From: a virus
Strand: one strand, 5' to 3'
Length of the DNA: 31,050 nucleotides
IMG/VR virus record: IMGVR_UViG_3300008050_007157
Span: 1-31,050 of that record
Part shown: one piece after another, positions 1 through 6,769 of the stretch
Layout of the letters: every line of letters starts with the position of its first letter
Numbering within the stretch: position 1 is the stretch's first letter
Program-made: the position numbers and the translations under genes
Notes under the pieces: generated by a model
What the model was told of the DNA's origin: nothing
The model's input: only the letters and a program-made list of their open reading frames with translations
The model's database searches: none

Positions 1-52
1 AAGCGGCGTCGAGGTTGGCGGAGGCGGCGGCGGCGTCGATTGCGTTGCTCAT
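1..52 (-). CDS. Truncated gene, N-terminus only (unknown, leaderless start)
   Basis: Only the first 17 codons lie in the window; the gene runs off the left edge on the minus strand. The visible N-terminus reads MSNAIDAAAASANLDAA, which is alanine and asparagine rich. No Shine-Dalgarno precedes the ATG; instead TATAAA lies six bases upstream, as expected for a leaderless transcript. The N-terminus resembles the small proteins at the right end of the window (AAATNLNA against AAASANLD), which also follow a promoter-like element with no ribosome binding site. Function cannot be judged from so few residues. Confidence 0.5.
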   Translation of the reverse strand, partial: MSNAIDAAAASANLDAA

Positions 53-58
53 GGGCTA

Positions 59-88
59 TTTATAGGGGACCGCTTTAATCAGCGCACC
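59..88 (-). promoter_or_regulatory. Candidate promoter for the left-edge gene
   Basis: On the minus strand GGTGC (84-88) is followed after exactly 19 bases by TATAAA (59-64), and the ATG at 52 comes six bases later. The same GGTGC-N19-hexamer-N6-ATG geometry occurs at both promoter modules at the right end (30112 and 30802). TATAAA matches the bacterial -10 consensus at five of six positions. The element overlaps the end of the upstream gene. The inferred transcript would start at or next to the ATG. Confidence 0.4.
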
Positions 89-503
89 GACTTTCTTCGG
101 GGTCGGCGAAATTAGTCGCCAGTCGCTGCGCCCACTCGTACCAGACGACCCCTGCCAGGAGCTGTCGGACGTCGGGCTCGTCGTCGGCCGTGATCCCGAG
201 CTCCGCAGCGCGGGCTCCCCACGACCGCGCCGACGCGGGGAGATCGATCTCGTGCGCCCTGATGGCCAAGGCTGCTGCCAGGAGCGCCCTGTTCCGCGCC
301 AGCGTCGCGGCGATGAGCGCCTTTGTGGGCGGCGTCCAGGGGGCGGCAAGGGGCGGCTCTTTCAAGCCCCGTGCGGACAGCGACACCGCGTTTCCGTAGA
401 TGCGTGACGCCCATCGGCCCCACTCGATCTCGGTCCAGGCGGCAGCTGCCAGATCCGGACGCCCGATCTTGAGGATGCGGGCCAGGACTTCGCCGCCGGT
501 CAT
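75..503 (-). CDS. Hypothetical protein, last gene of the early leftward operon
   Basis: This 142-residue protein is not recognised. It is alanine rich and predicted largely helical, with a Trp-containing stretch near residues 24-32 and no transmembrane segment, signal peptide or cysteine motif. Its ATG at 503 overlaps the stop of the helicase gene as ATGA, so it is translationally coupled and belongs to the same replication operon. It could be an accessory to the helicase or initiator, but that rests only on position. Confidence 0.7.
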   Translation of the reverse strand: MTGGEVLARILKIGRPDLAAAAWTEIEWGRWASRIYGNAVSLSARGLKEPPLAAPWTPPTKALIAATLARNRALLAAALAIRAHEIDLPASARSWGARAAELGITADDEPDVRQLLAGVVWYEWAQRLATNFADPEESRCAD

Positions 504-1780
504 CGCCAGTCACCCGGGGGGCTCTGGACCCACTTCCCGATCTCGTAGTGACAGAAGGCGGTGCCGGTCCTGCCGTTGCGCTGCTTCCGAACGATGGCCT
601 CAAGCTCGTGCGGAGCGATGGCGGCGCTGTCGTAGTACAGCGGGCGAAAGAGCATCACGACGGAGTCCGCGTCCTGTTCCAGCGCCCCCGACTCTCGAAG
701 GTCGCTCATCAGCGGCCGCTTATCGGGACGCGCCTCGACACCGCGGTTGATCTGCGCGAGCAGGACGAGCGCGATACCCGTCTCCTTCGCCAGCGCCTGG
801 AACCTCCTGGACGCCTCCGCGATCTGCCGCTCCCGCGACGGGTTGTAGGGCATCTGGACGATCTGGATGTAATCGACGGCGACGAGCTTCACACCGTGCT
901 TGAGCACGTGGAGGCGGATGCTGGAGCACACCTCGTCAAGGGTCGTGGAGGTGTCGTCAATGTAGAGCGGGATCCGGTCCCACCAGCGGATCGCCTCTTC
1001 GCGGTCCCGGTCGGCGGTCATGCTCTCCGCGTCCACGATCCGCTGCGCCAGGGACTCCCGGTCCATCTCGATCGAGATCAGGAGCGACGGGGTCCCTCGA
1101 CCGGCAGCGTTGCGGAGCGCGGAGAACGCGGCCTGCGTCTTGCCCATCGACGGGCGAGCGGCCCATACCGAGTAGTGCTTCGGCTTGAGCTTCAGGATGC
1201 GATCGATGGGACCGATGCCGGTTCGGATGGCCGTGTCCTCGATCTCGCCGCGCAGGACGGCGTCGTGGTGGTCCCACGTCTCCCCGACCAACTCCCCGAG
1301 CCGCGCGAAGCTGAACCCCGTCCTACGGCTCTGCGCCGCCGCTAGGAGCCCCTTCTCCGCTTCCTGCATCGCCTCGCCCGTCTCGCCGTTCTCATCGATC
1401 AACGAGGAAACGAGCGTCGCCATCTCCAGCAGATGGACCCGGGCGCGCTGCTCGGAGAGGCGTTGGACGTACCCCTCCAGATGCTTCGCCTTCGGGCGCG
1501 AGGTGCGGAGCGCTCGGATCGAGTCGCTGAGATCCGCCAGGGTGGCGAACGGCATGCCGCTGCCGACGCTTCGCTCGTGACGATCGAGGAGCGTCGTCTC
1601 GTCGGGGCCGAAGCCGGCAGAGCGATCAAGGACCATCCCCGACCAGAGCGCCTGATGGCCGCGCGTGGCGAAGTGCTCCGGAAGCACGCCGAGGGCGAGG
1701 GAGCGGTCGACCATCATCGGGTCATGCAGAGCGAGCGCCAGGACGGCGCGCTCCGTCTCTGTCATCTCGTGGGTGCTCAT
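500..1780 (-). CDS. Replicative DNA helicase, DnaB type
   Basis: This 426-residue protein is a hexameric replicative helicase that would unwind the phage replication fork. An N-terminal DnaB-N-like helical domain (about 5-105) is followed by a linker and a RecA-fold DnaB_C domain. Walker A is ARPSMGKT (208-215), the canonical DnaB form. A glutamate follows in SIEMDRES (about 236-243). Walker B is LVAVDYIQ (299-306), then LLAQINR (340-346), with an arginine-finger region around 398-406 (RKQRNGRTG). Length is close to that of phage and bacterial DnaB proteins. The start ATG at 1780 forms an ATGA overlap with the initiator gene and has GGAG upstream. Initiator followed by helicase is the classic phage arrangement for origin recognition and helicase loading. 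All motor motifs look intact. Confidence 0.95.
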   Translation of the reverse strand: MSTHEMTETERAVLALALHDPMMVDRSLALGVLPEHFATRGHQALWSGMVLDRSAGFGPDETTLLDRHERSVGSGMPFATLADLSDSIRALRTSRPKAKHLEGYVQRLSEQRARVHLLEMATLVSSLIDENGETGEAMQEAEKGLLAAAQSRRTGFSFARLGELVGETWDHHDAVLRGEIEDTAIRTGIGPIDRILKLKPKHYSVWAARPSMGKTQAAFSALRNAAGRGTPSLLISIEMDRESLAQRIVDAESMTADRDREEAIRWWDRIPLYIDDTSTTLDEVCSSIRLHVLKHGVKLVAVDYIQIVQMPYNPSRERQIAEASRRFQALAKETGIALVLLAQINRGVEARPDKRPLMSDLRESGALEQDADSVVMLFRPLYYDSAAIAPHELEAIVRKQRNGRTGTAFCHYEIGKWVQSPPGDWR

Positions 1781-2775
1781 CGCGTCTCCAGCCAGGAAAG
1801 AAGCTCGCCGGCGGTTTGGGGGTTGGGGATGGCCCGATGCGCCGAAGCTGCGCGATCGATCAGAGTCGCCTCGTCCAGCGCCGTCCCGTAGGACGTCGCC
1901 TGATCTCGGAGGCGCAGGAACCAGTCAGCGTTGGAGCCGAGCCACGAGGTCGCGGTCGCGGGGTCGCCGTTACGAGCCTCGGGAGCACCGGCCTGGGCCC
2001 ACTCCCTGGCAGCTTCGACCCGGTCTGCGAACTCCGCGGCCTTCGTCTTCCGCATCCACGAGATCGGGCGCTTACTGAACAGGTCCGTATCAGGGCCTCC
2101 CGACTGCCGACCCCGCCACCAGGAATCCTGAGCGAGGTGGCGGATCATCGTCTCGATCTCGCCGGCGGCGTGGTCCACCAGGTGCACCTTGAGCGCGGCG
2201 ACGAGTGCGGCCCGAGCCTTCCCCCGAGGGGCGATGGATCGATCTGCGAGATCGAACCAGAAGTCGAGGAGAGCAGACGCATCCGATCGCCGCTTCTGAT
2301 CACGAGCCCGCTGTCGAAGCTGAGGATCATGATCCTGATCATGAGATCCATCGCGCAGCGGCGCGCGCGAGGGCGGGATGATCCCGGGATGATCCCGGGG
2401 GGCGTTGACGTCTCCCCGATTCGGTCGGTCGCTGGACGCTTTGGGCGGGGGAGGCGGGAGATCCGACTCGGGCTCGCGGTTGTAGGGGCGTTGATGCACC
2501 ACCCACCAGTCGGGGTCGATCGCCGCGAGCGTGCGAGGGCCGGAATCGTACCTCGTCATGAGGTTGACGCCCGAGAGCTCCAGGAAGAGCTCATCCAGGT
2601 TGACCTCGTCCAAGGGGAAGACTTGCCCCTCGATGTACTTCGGGAGCCAGACCAGCCGCCCCTCGCGGTCGGCGAGGCCCCAGAGCCCAGCGAACAGCCA
2701 GCGAGCGGGGAAGCTACAGCGGGCGAGTCGTTGGCTCTGGAAGACGGTCGGGGGGAGGGTTCTTTTGCGCGGCAT
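1777..2775 (-). CDS. Phage replication initiator (winged-helix N-terminal domain)
   Basis: The N-terminal part of this 332-residue protein (about 20-100) has the pattern of phage initiators and replisome organisers with a winged-helix fold: ARWLFAGLWGLADREGRL, then FPLDEVNLDELFLELSGVNL, then WWVVHQRPYNRE. Residues about 100-160 form a charged, proline-rich, probably disordered linker, followed by a helical C-terminal domain (165-332) likely to contact the helicase. It sits directly upstream of the DnaB-type gene and overlaps it as ATGA. The linker-coding DNA carries clustered repeats (2324-2396), reminiscent of lambda O, where the origin lies inside the initiator gene. It may bind the origin and load the helicase. 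The exact family is inferred from pattern only. Confidence 0.75.
   Translation of the reverse strand: MPRKRTLPPTVFQSQRLARCSFPARWLFAGLWGLADREGRLVWLPKYIEGQVFPLDEVNLDELFLELSGVNLMTRYDSGPRTLAAIDPDWWVVHQRPYNREPESDLPPPPPKASSDRPNRGDVNAPRDHPGIIPPSRAPLRDGSHDQDHDPQLRQRARDQKRRSDASALLDFWFDLADRSIAPRGKARAALVAALKVHLVDHAAGEIETMIRHLAQDSWWRGRQSGGPDTDLFSKRPISWMRKTKAAEFADRVEAAREWAQAGAPEARNGDPATATSWLGSNADWFLRLRDQATSYGTALDEATLIDRAASAHRAIPNPQTAGELLSWLETR
2324..2396. other. Candidate replication origin: clustered dyads and GATC sites
   Basis: Inside the initiator gene are GGATCATGATCC (a perfect palindrome, 2324-2335), the adjoining dyad TGATCATGA (2336-2344), and two abutting copies of GGGATGATCCC (2375-2385 and 2386-2396), each an inverted repeat about a central base. 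Six GATC sites lie between 2325 and 2394, with two more at 2285 and 2298. The stretch encodes the presumed linker of the initiator, where protein sequence is least constrained. Lambdoid phages place origin iterons in the same part of gene O. The origin role is inferred. Confidence 0.4.
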
Positions 2776-2779
2776 GGCG

Positions 2780-2971
2780 CTACCCGTCGCGACGCGCGGC
2801 GATGTACGCCTCGACCTCCGAGGGCTTGAACCGGCGAGCCCCCTTGAGCTTGTACGACGGCAAGCCGCCGCTCATGTGTTCGTAGACCGTCCTCGTCTTG
2901 ATCGCCATCCTGGCGGCGACCTCCTCGATCGTCCACATCGGTTCCGGCATAGCTGCTTCCTGCTCGTCCAT
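2780..2971 (-). CDS. Excisionase-type helix-turn-helix DNA-binding protein
   Basis: This 63-residue protein matches the MerR/excisionase HTH_17 pattern: WTIEEVAARMAIKTRTVYEH (helix-turn-helix, about 13-32), then a short wing with GGLPSYKLKGARRFKPSEVE (35-54). Such small proteins bind DNA as excisionases, repressors or activators. The start at 2971 is supported by GAGGAG about eight bases upstream. It is the first gene of the leftward replication operon and is divergent from the recombination operon, with an inverted-repeat site between them. It is the best local candidate to bind that site. No integrase is present in the window, so a regulatory role is more likely than excision. Confidence 0.8.
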   Translation of the reverse strand: MDEQEAAMPEPMWTIEEVAARMAIKTRTVYEHMSGGLPSYKLKGARRFKPSEVEAYIAARRDG

Positions 2972-3021
2972 GTCCCACTTCTCCTCGTTGTGTTTGGGGG
3001 ATCTAGGATCATGAATCTGCG

Positions 3022-3050
3022 GGAAAATGCAATCGGACCTTGCATTTTCC
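3022..3050. promoter_or_regulatory. Operator-like perfect inverted repeat in divergent control region
   Basis: GGAAAATGCAA (3022-3032) and TTGCATTTTCC (3040-3050) are perfect 11-bp inverted arms separated by seven bases. The site is AT-rich in a very GC-rich genome and lies between divergent operons starting at 2971 and 3138. Each arm contains TTGCAT, which could serve as a -35 element pointing outward on either strand. A dimeric repressor or activator binding here could control both operons. The HTH protein at 2780-2971 is the obvious candidate. Confidence 0.6.
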
Positions 3051-3137
3051 GGGGCCGGCGATCATGCTCATTGGGCAGAGCGGATCCGGAGTCAACAGGC
3101 TCCCGGTGATGCGAACTCTGTTCGGAGGTTCGGAGCA

Positions 3138-3353
3138 ATGTTGAAGTTGATCAAGCGGCTCGCCGCTGAATTCCAGACGAAGCCGCACGTCTGCTCGACG
3201 TGGGGTTGCCTGCTCCAGGTGGGAGCGGGTTCGATGTGGGGACCCGGGCCGGTTTGCGTCCCGTGTCGGATGCACCTTCGATCCGTGGCGCACGACGACA
3301 AGAACTGGACCCGACCGTACGAACTGGCCACGCGCTCCCGGGGGTCCGAATGA
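3138..3353 (+). CDS. Small Cys-rich, putative zinc-binding protein
   Basis: This 71-residue protein is basic and carries four cysteines arranged C19-x4-C24-x15-C40-x2-C43, which fits a zinc-binding fold. No family is recognised. The start at 3138 is chosen because GGAGG lies nine bases upstream, whereas a longer reading would cross the inverted-repeat control site. It is the first gene of the rightward recombination operon, and its stop overlaps the exonuclease start as ATGA. It may be a regulator or DNA-binding accessory, but that is inferred from position and the cysteine pattern only. Confidence 0.65.
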   Translation: MLKLIKRLAAEFQTKPHVCSTWGCLLQVGAGSMWGPGPVCVPCRMHLRSVAHDDKNWTRPYELATRSRGSE

Positions 3354-4579
3354 GCCCCCGGCTGGAAGTCCTGACGAACACGATCTTGAACCGCCGCCGG
3401 CGCTGCGAGGAGTTGTTTCGGCTCTCCGTCCTGGAGCGCCTGGAGCGCCCCTCTACGCGCCCTGCCCGCCCCGTGGGGTCCGCGTTTCATCATGGCATCG
3501 AACACCGCGACCCCACCGCCGCAGGGGACTATCTCCGCAAGGCCGCGGCGGGGCAGCTGTGGACCAACGACGAGCGCGAGGGCCTAGAGACGTGGGTCGC
3601 GATCGTGGAGGCGATGGTCGGCGGCGCGCTCGCGTTGTGGACGGACTGGCCCACGGTGCAGGAGAGCGTCTTTGAGACGCCGATCGTGAACCCGGCGACG
3701 GGCGCTCGCTCCACGCGGCATCGTATGTCGGGTCGCATCGACGGGGAGTGGGACTTCCTGCCCCACGCCATCGGCTCGCGCCACATCGAGGTCGCGTCGT
3801 GGCCGGAGGCTGGATGGGACTACGAAGACGGCACCCCCGCGCCCGCCGCCATCCTGGAGCTTAAGACCACCGGACGGCTCGACCGCGACTTCATCCAGCG
3901 TCTGAGCATCGCCGCGCAACCGACCTCCTATCTGGAAGCGGCCAGCTACGACCGGGGCCGCGACGTGCGGGTGGCGGTCTACCGCATCGCGAAGAAGCCC
4001 GGGCTCCGTCCGCATCGGGGGGAGACGGACGAGGAGTACCGGCAGCGGTCGCTGGATCGGAAGCCGCTGGCCCCCTTGAAGCCGAAGACGCTCAAGAAGG
4101 CCCCCGCAAAAGGGATCGACGTCCTGGACGTGGACGATCTCGGATTCGTAACCAGCTTCCGGCGCGGAGAGCTTGTCTACGGGCTCGTAGAGGGCCTGGG
4201 CTACGTCGAGTCCGATGAGTCCATTAGGACGCGGGAAACGGCGCGAGAGCGCGACAGGGCCCCGCTCAGGCGCAAGGTCGCGGAGGCCCCTGCGGACTTC
4301 CGCGAGCGAATCCGCGCCGACTACTTGGCGCGCCCTGAGTTCTACTTCGCGGAGGTCATCGTCACCCGCACCGAGGAGCAGATGGAGCGGTGGCGGCACG
4401 AGGCCTGGGAGGAGCACCTCCGGATCCTGCGAATCGAGAACGGTGGAATGACCGTTCGCAACGACAACAGCTGCCTGGATTTCGGGCGCTGCGACTTCCT
4501 CGACCTCTGCACGGGGCAGGTCGGGGTCGAAGTCTTCAACGTGCGGCCCCACGTCAACCCTGAACTGGAGAACTCATGA
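3350..4579 (+). CDS. PD-(D/E)XK exonuclease with Fe-S cluster (RecB/Cas4-like)
   Basis: This 409-residue nuclease has the core residues of the PD-(D/E)XK RecB/Cas4 superfamily. GSAFHHG (about 43-49) holds the conserved His region, D131 lies in GRIDG, E170 and K172 lie in ILELKTTG, and Q190 and Y194 form the QxxxY motif. A lone cysteine near the N-terminus (C19) plus C375, C381 and C387 at the C-terminus match the four-cysteine iron-sulphur arrangement of Cas4 and AddB-type nucleases. It would resect DNA ends for phage recombination. The start at 3350 gives an ATGA overlap with the preceding gene; a longer upstream reading would overlap that gene completely. It directly precedes and overlaps the Sak4-like gene. 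No other CRISPR genes are present, so a Cas role is unlikely. Confidence 0.88.
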   Translation: MSPRLEVLTNTILNRRRRCEELFRLSVLERLERPSTRPARPVGSAFHHGIEHRDPTAAGDYLRKAAAGQLWTNDEREGLETWVAIVEAMVGGALALWTDWPTVQESVFETPIVNPATGARSTRHRMSGRIDGEWDFLPHAIGSRHIEVASWPEAGWDYEDGTPAPAAILELKTTGRLDRDFIQRLSIAAQPTSYLEAASYDRGRDVRVAVYRIAKKPGLRPHRGETDEEYRQRSLDRKPLAPLKPKTLKKAPAKGIDVLDVDDLGFVTSFRRGELVYGLVEGLGYVESDESIRTRETARERDRAPLRRKVAEAPADFRERIRADYLARPEFYFAEVIVTRTEEQMERWRHEAWEEHLRILRIENGGMTVRNDNSCLDFGRCDFLDLCTGQVGVEVFNVRPHVNPELENS

Positions 4580-5382
4580 GCATCCTTCCCACGGGCATCA
4601 AGCGCCCCAAACGGACCACTGACGGCGCGTCGATGGTCATCTTCGGACCACCGGGGATCGGCAAGACGACGTTCGCAGCTGCCGCCGACCGTCCCCTGTT
4701 TCTGGAGACGGAGCCCGGGACCGCGTTCCTGGACGCCGAGATCGCCCCCCCGGTGCCGATCGGGTCGTGGCAGGACTTCAAGCTGGTCCTCGGCGCTCTG
4801 GAGGGCGGGGAGCCGCACGAGTTCCGCACGATCGTCGTGGACACGATCGACCGCCTCTACAAACTCTGCTTCGCGCACATCTGCGCCGCTCGCGGCGTGG
4901 AGCACCCCTCCGACCGCAAGGACTTCGGCGCGGGTTGGACGGCGATCAACGTCGAGTGGACCAGCGCGATCGGGCGTCTCCGGAACCTCAAGGACAAGAC
5001 CGGACGCCCCGTCCTGGCGGTGTTCATCAGTCACGAGCGCCGGTCCGAGATCACCGAGAAGCGCGGCAGCGGCGTCCACAACACCGGGCGGTTCCTCGTG
5101 ACCTCCGACTTGTCGGGGACGGCGCGGGACACGCTCCACGGGGCCTGCGACTTCATCTTCCACGCCTACCTCGACGGCGACGTTCGGATGATCCGAACGC
5201 AGCCCATCGACTCGGGCGCGGAGAAGGTGGAGGCAAAGTGCCGCGTGAAGCGGCTCCCTGACACACTGCCGCTGGATTGGACCACCATGATCGAGGCGTT
5301 CAACGCGGCCTGGGCCGTGAAGCCGCCGCCCACCCCGAAGAAGAAGTCGACGCCCCCGCCGACGCCAGGAGCAAAAGCATGA
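4576..5382 (+). CDS. Sak4-like RecA-fold ATPase (single-strand annealing/recombination)
   Basis: This 268-residue protein belongs to the phage nucleotide-binding AAA_24/Sak4 group, small RecA-core ATPases that promote strand annealing or recombination with SSB. Walker A is GPPGIGKT (24-31), and Walker B is in TIVVDTID (85-92). FISHERR (about 148-154) corresponds to the strand and conserved polar residues after Walker B. The C-terminus (about 248-268) is a Pro/Lys-rich tail with repeated PPPTP. The gene overlaps both its neighbours by ATGA, between an Fe-S exonuclease and an SSB. This gene set is known in Sak4-encoding phages. A RAD55-like label would describe the same fold. Confidence 0.85.
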   Translation: MSILPTGIKRPKRTTDGASMVIFGPPGIGKTTFAAAADRPLFLETEPGTAFLDAEIAPPVPIGSWQDFKLVLGALEGGEPHEFRTIVVDTIDRLYKLCFAHICAARGVEHPSDRKDFGAGWTAINVEWTSAIGRLRNLKDKTGRPVLAVFISHERRSEITEKRGSGVHNTGRFLVTSDLSGTARDTLHGACDFIFHAYLDGDVRMIRTQPIDSGAEKVEAKCRVKRLPDTLPLDWTTMIEAFNAAWAVKPPPTPKKKSTPPPTPGAKA

Positions 5383-6179
5383 GCAAGGAAGCATTCAACA
5401 ACGCGCCCGCCACGGGAGGTGCTCGTCGCGAGACGGACACGGTTCCCGATGGGCAGTACGACCTCAAGGTCGTCGCCTTCTTCGTCAACGAGAAGAACGG
5501 CGTCTACTACGGCAAGGCTGGCCTGGAGGTCGCCACCGGGCTTCTGCGAGGCAAGTTCATCGAGGTCTTCGACGCGCTGGAGGGGCGCGGGGCGCAGTGG
5601 TTCCGCACCTTCCTGACGATCGCCGCCGCCCGGTCCGCTGATCGTCTGCCGACGTGGGACGACATCTTCGACGCGGAGACGGGGCGCACCGGTCCCATCC
5701 GTCGCGAGGTGCTTGGTGCCGTCGTCGCCTGCAAGGTCGCGACCAACCGCGGTCGCACGAAGGACTTCGTGAACGTCTTCGTGAACGCGCTCGTCACTCC
5801 GAACGGCCAGCAGCAGTCCAACCTGGACGACCTCGCGGGCGACGACAGCGACGACAGCAGCACGTCCGCGCCCCCGCCGGCACCGCCCGCCGAGGTCGTC
5901 TACCACCACTGGAGCAGCGCCGGCGACGAGCAGCGCGAGGATCTGACGATGCCCCAGCTCCTGGCGGCGATTGCCGAGGCCCCGACCGCCGATCACCGCG
6001 TCTGGCAGCGTGGCTGGTCGGGCGACTGGAAGTCGTTTGAGGACGTCCCCGAGATCGTCGCCGCGATGGCGAAGGCGAGCCCCCCCGCGCCGCCGAAGCC
6101 GAAGCAGGCCACCCCGCCGCCCACGCCGAAGCCGGCGACGGACGTGCCCTACAGCGACGACGAGGACATTCCCTTCTAG
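5379..6179 (+). CDS. Single-stranded DNA-binding protein with GYF_2-like domain and DEDIPF tip
   Basis: This 266-residue protein is probably the phage SSB. Residues about 20-142 look like a DUF669-type OB-fold: DGQYDLKVVAFFV, then an aromatic-rich region and GAVVACKVATNRGRTKDF. A linker (143-172) is Asp/Ser/Pro rich. Residues about 173-230 fit a GYF_2 domain (VVYHHW, MPQLLAAIAEAP, RVWQRGWSGDWKSFEDVPEI). A second Pro-rich linker leads to the terminal YSDDEDIPF, almost identical in kind to the acidic tip of bacterial SSB (DDDIPF) that recruits repair and replication proteins. The start at 5379 has AGGAG eight bases upstream and an ATGA overlap with the Sak4-like gene. The OB assignment is weaker than that of the tip. 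Confidence 0.8.
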   Translation: MSKEAFNNAPATGGARRETDTVPDGQYDLKVVAFFVNEKNGVYYGKAGLEVATGLLRGKFIEVFDALEGRGAQWFRTFLTIAAARSADRLPTWDDIFDAETGRTGPIRREVLGAVVACKVATNRGRTKDFVNVFVNALVTPNGQQQSNLDDLAGDDSDDSSTSAPPPAPPAEVVYHHWSSAGDEQREDLTMPQLLAAIAEAPTADHRVWQRGWSGDWKSFEDVPEIVAAMAKASPPAPPKPKQATPPPTPKPATDVPYSDDEDIPF

Positions 6180-6242
6180 AGCTTCCCAGGCGTGTAGCAA
6201 GGCGATCTAAGCCTCCTGTGACCACGTTGAGAAGAGTCCCCC

Positions 6243-6268
6243 GGCGGGAGGGACGGAAGAGTCCCGCC
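6243..6268 (+). terminator. Stem-loop after the recombination genes
   Basis: GGCGGGA (6243-6249) and TCCCGCC (6262-6268) form a perfect seven-base stem with a 12-base loop in the 108-base gap after the SSB gene. The following ACATTT is only a poor U-tract, so it may be a weak terminator, an attenuator or an RNA-processing site. The next gene starts 20 bases downstream. Confidence 0.35.
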
Positions 6269-6287
6269 ACATTTCAACGGAGATCCG

Positions 6288-6638
6288 ATGGCCGAGCGAC
6301 CCCTTGACGAACAGATCCGATCCTTGGAGCACAAGCTCGCCGCAGCCCTGGCGCTCGCGCAGATCCGGCTCGACGTCTACTCCACCCTCCGCGAGGCGAT
6401 CCGAGCGGTGATCCACCTGGACGAGGGAGCGTGGGAGCACGTCCAGCGCCTCGTCGCCCCCGACGATTGCGACCACGGGCGTCCGATCCCCTGCACCGAG
6501 TACGCCCGCGAACGGCTGGAAGACGCCATCGCCGTCGGCGATGTGGATCACGAGATCGAGGCGGCGATGGCGGAGGAGCAGGCGCTCGCCCGGAGCAGCT
6601 GCGCGGCGTCACCAGCGCTGACGGAGTGGATCGGATGA
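6288..6638 (+). CDS. Hypothetical protein
   Basis: This 116-residue acidic, mostly helical protein is not recognised. It has cysteines in DDCDHGRPIPC (about 59-69) and one later, too few for a clear zinc site. There is no membrane segment. The start ATG has GGAG seven bases upstream. It follows a 108-base gap with a stem-loop, so it may start a second transcription segment. Its stop overlaps the next gene as ATGA. Codon use resembles that of its neighbours. Confidence 0.7.
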   Translation: MAERPLDEQIRSLEHKLAAALALAQIRLDVYSTLREAIRAVIHLDEGAWEHVQRLVAPDDCDHGRPIPCTEYARERLEDAIAVGDVDHEIEAAMAEEQALARSSCAASPALTEWIG

Positions 6639-6769
6639 AACCCCGCGAGATCCTCTGGAGTCCCGGAGACGCGATCCTCGTGCTCCGCATCGCCCTCGCG
6701 CTCTGCCGAAGCGAGCCGCGCCGGGTTGAGATCCGAGTCGCAATCGCCTACCTAGAGGCCCAGTCGTGA
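6635..6769 (+). CDS. Small hypothetical protein (44 aa)
   Basis: This short coupled gene starts with ATG inside the ATGA overlap with the preceding gene and ends in a GTGA overlap with the methyltransferase gene. The 44-residue product (MKPREILWSPGDAILVLRIA at the N-terminus) has a hydrophobic central helix flanked by charged residues. No family is recognised. The precise overlaps on both sides are the main reason to call it real. Confidence 0.6.
   Translation: MKPREILWSPGDAILVLRIALALCRSEPRRVEIRVAIAYLEAQS

Noticed and set aside
3350-4579. Cas4 and CRISPR adaptation system
   Set aside because: The nuclease has Cas4-like cysteines, but no cas1, cas2 or repeat-spacer array is present, and the Sak4 and SSB neighbours point to phage recombination.
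5166-6200. Minus-strand frame of 344 codons
   Set aside because: It is the complement of the SSB and Sak4 genes, which carry clear motifs in the forward direction.
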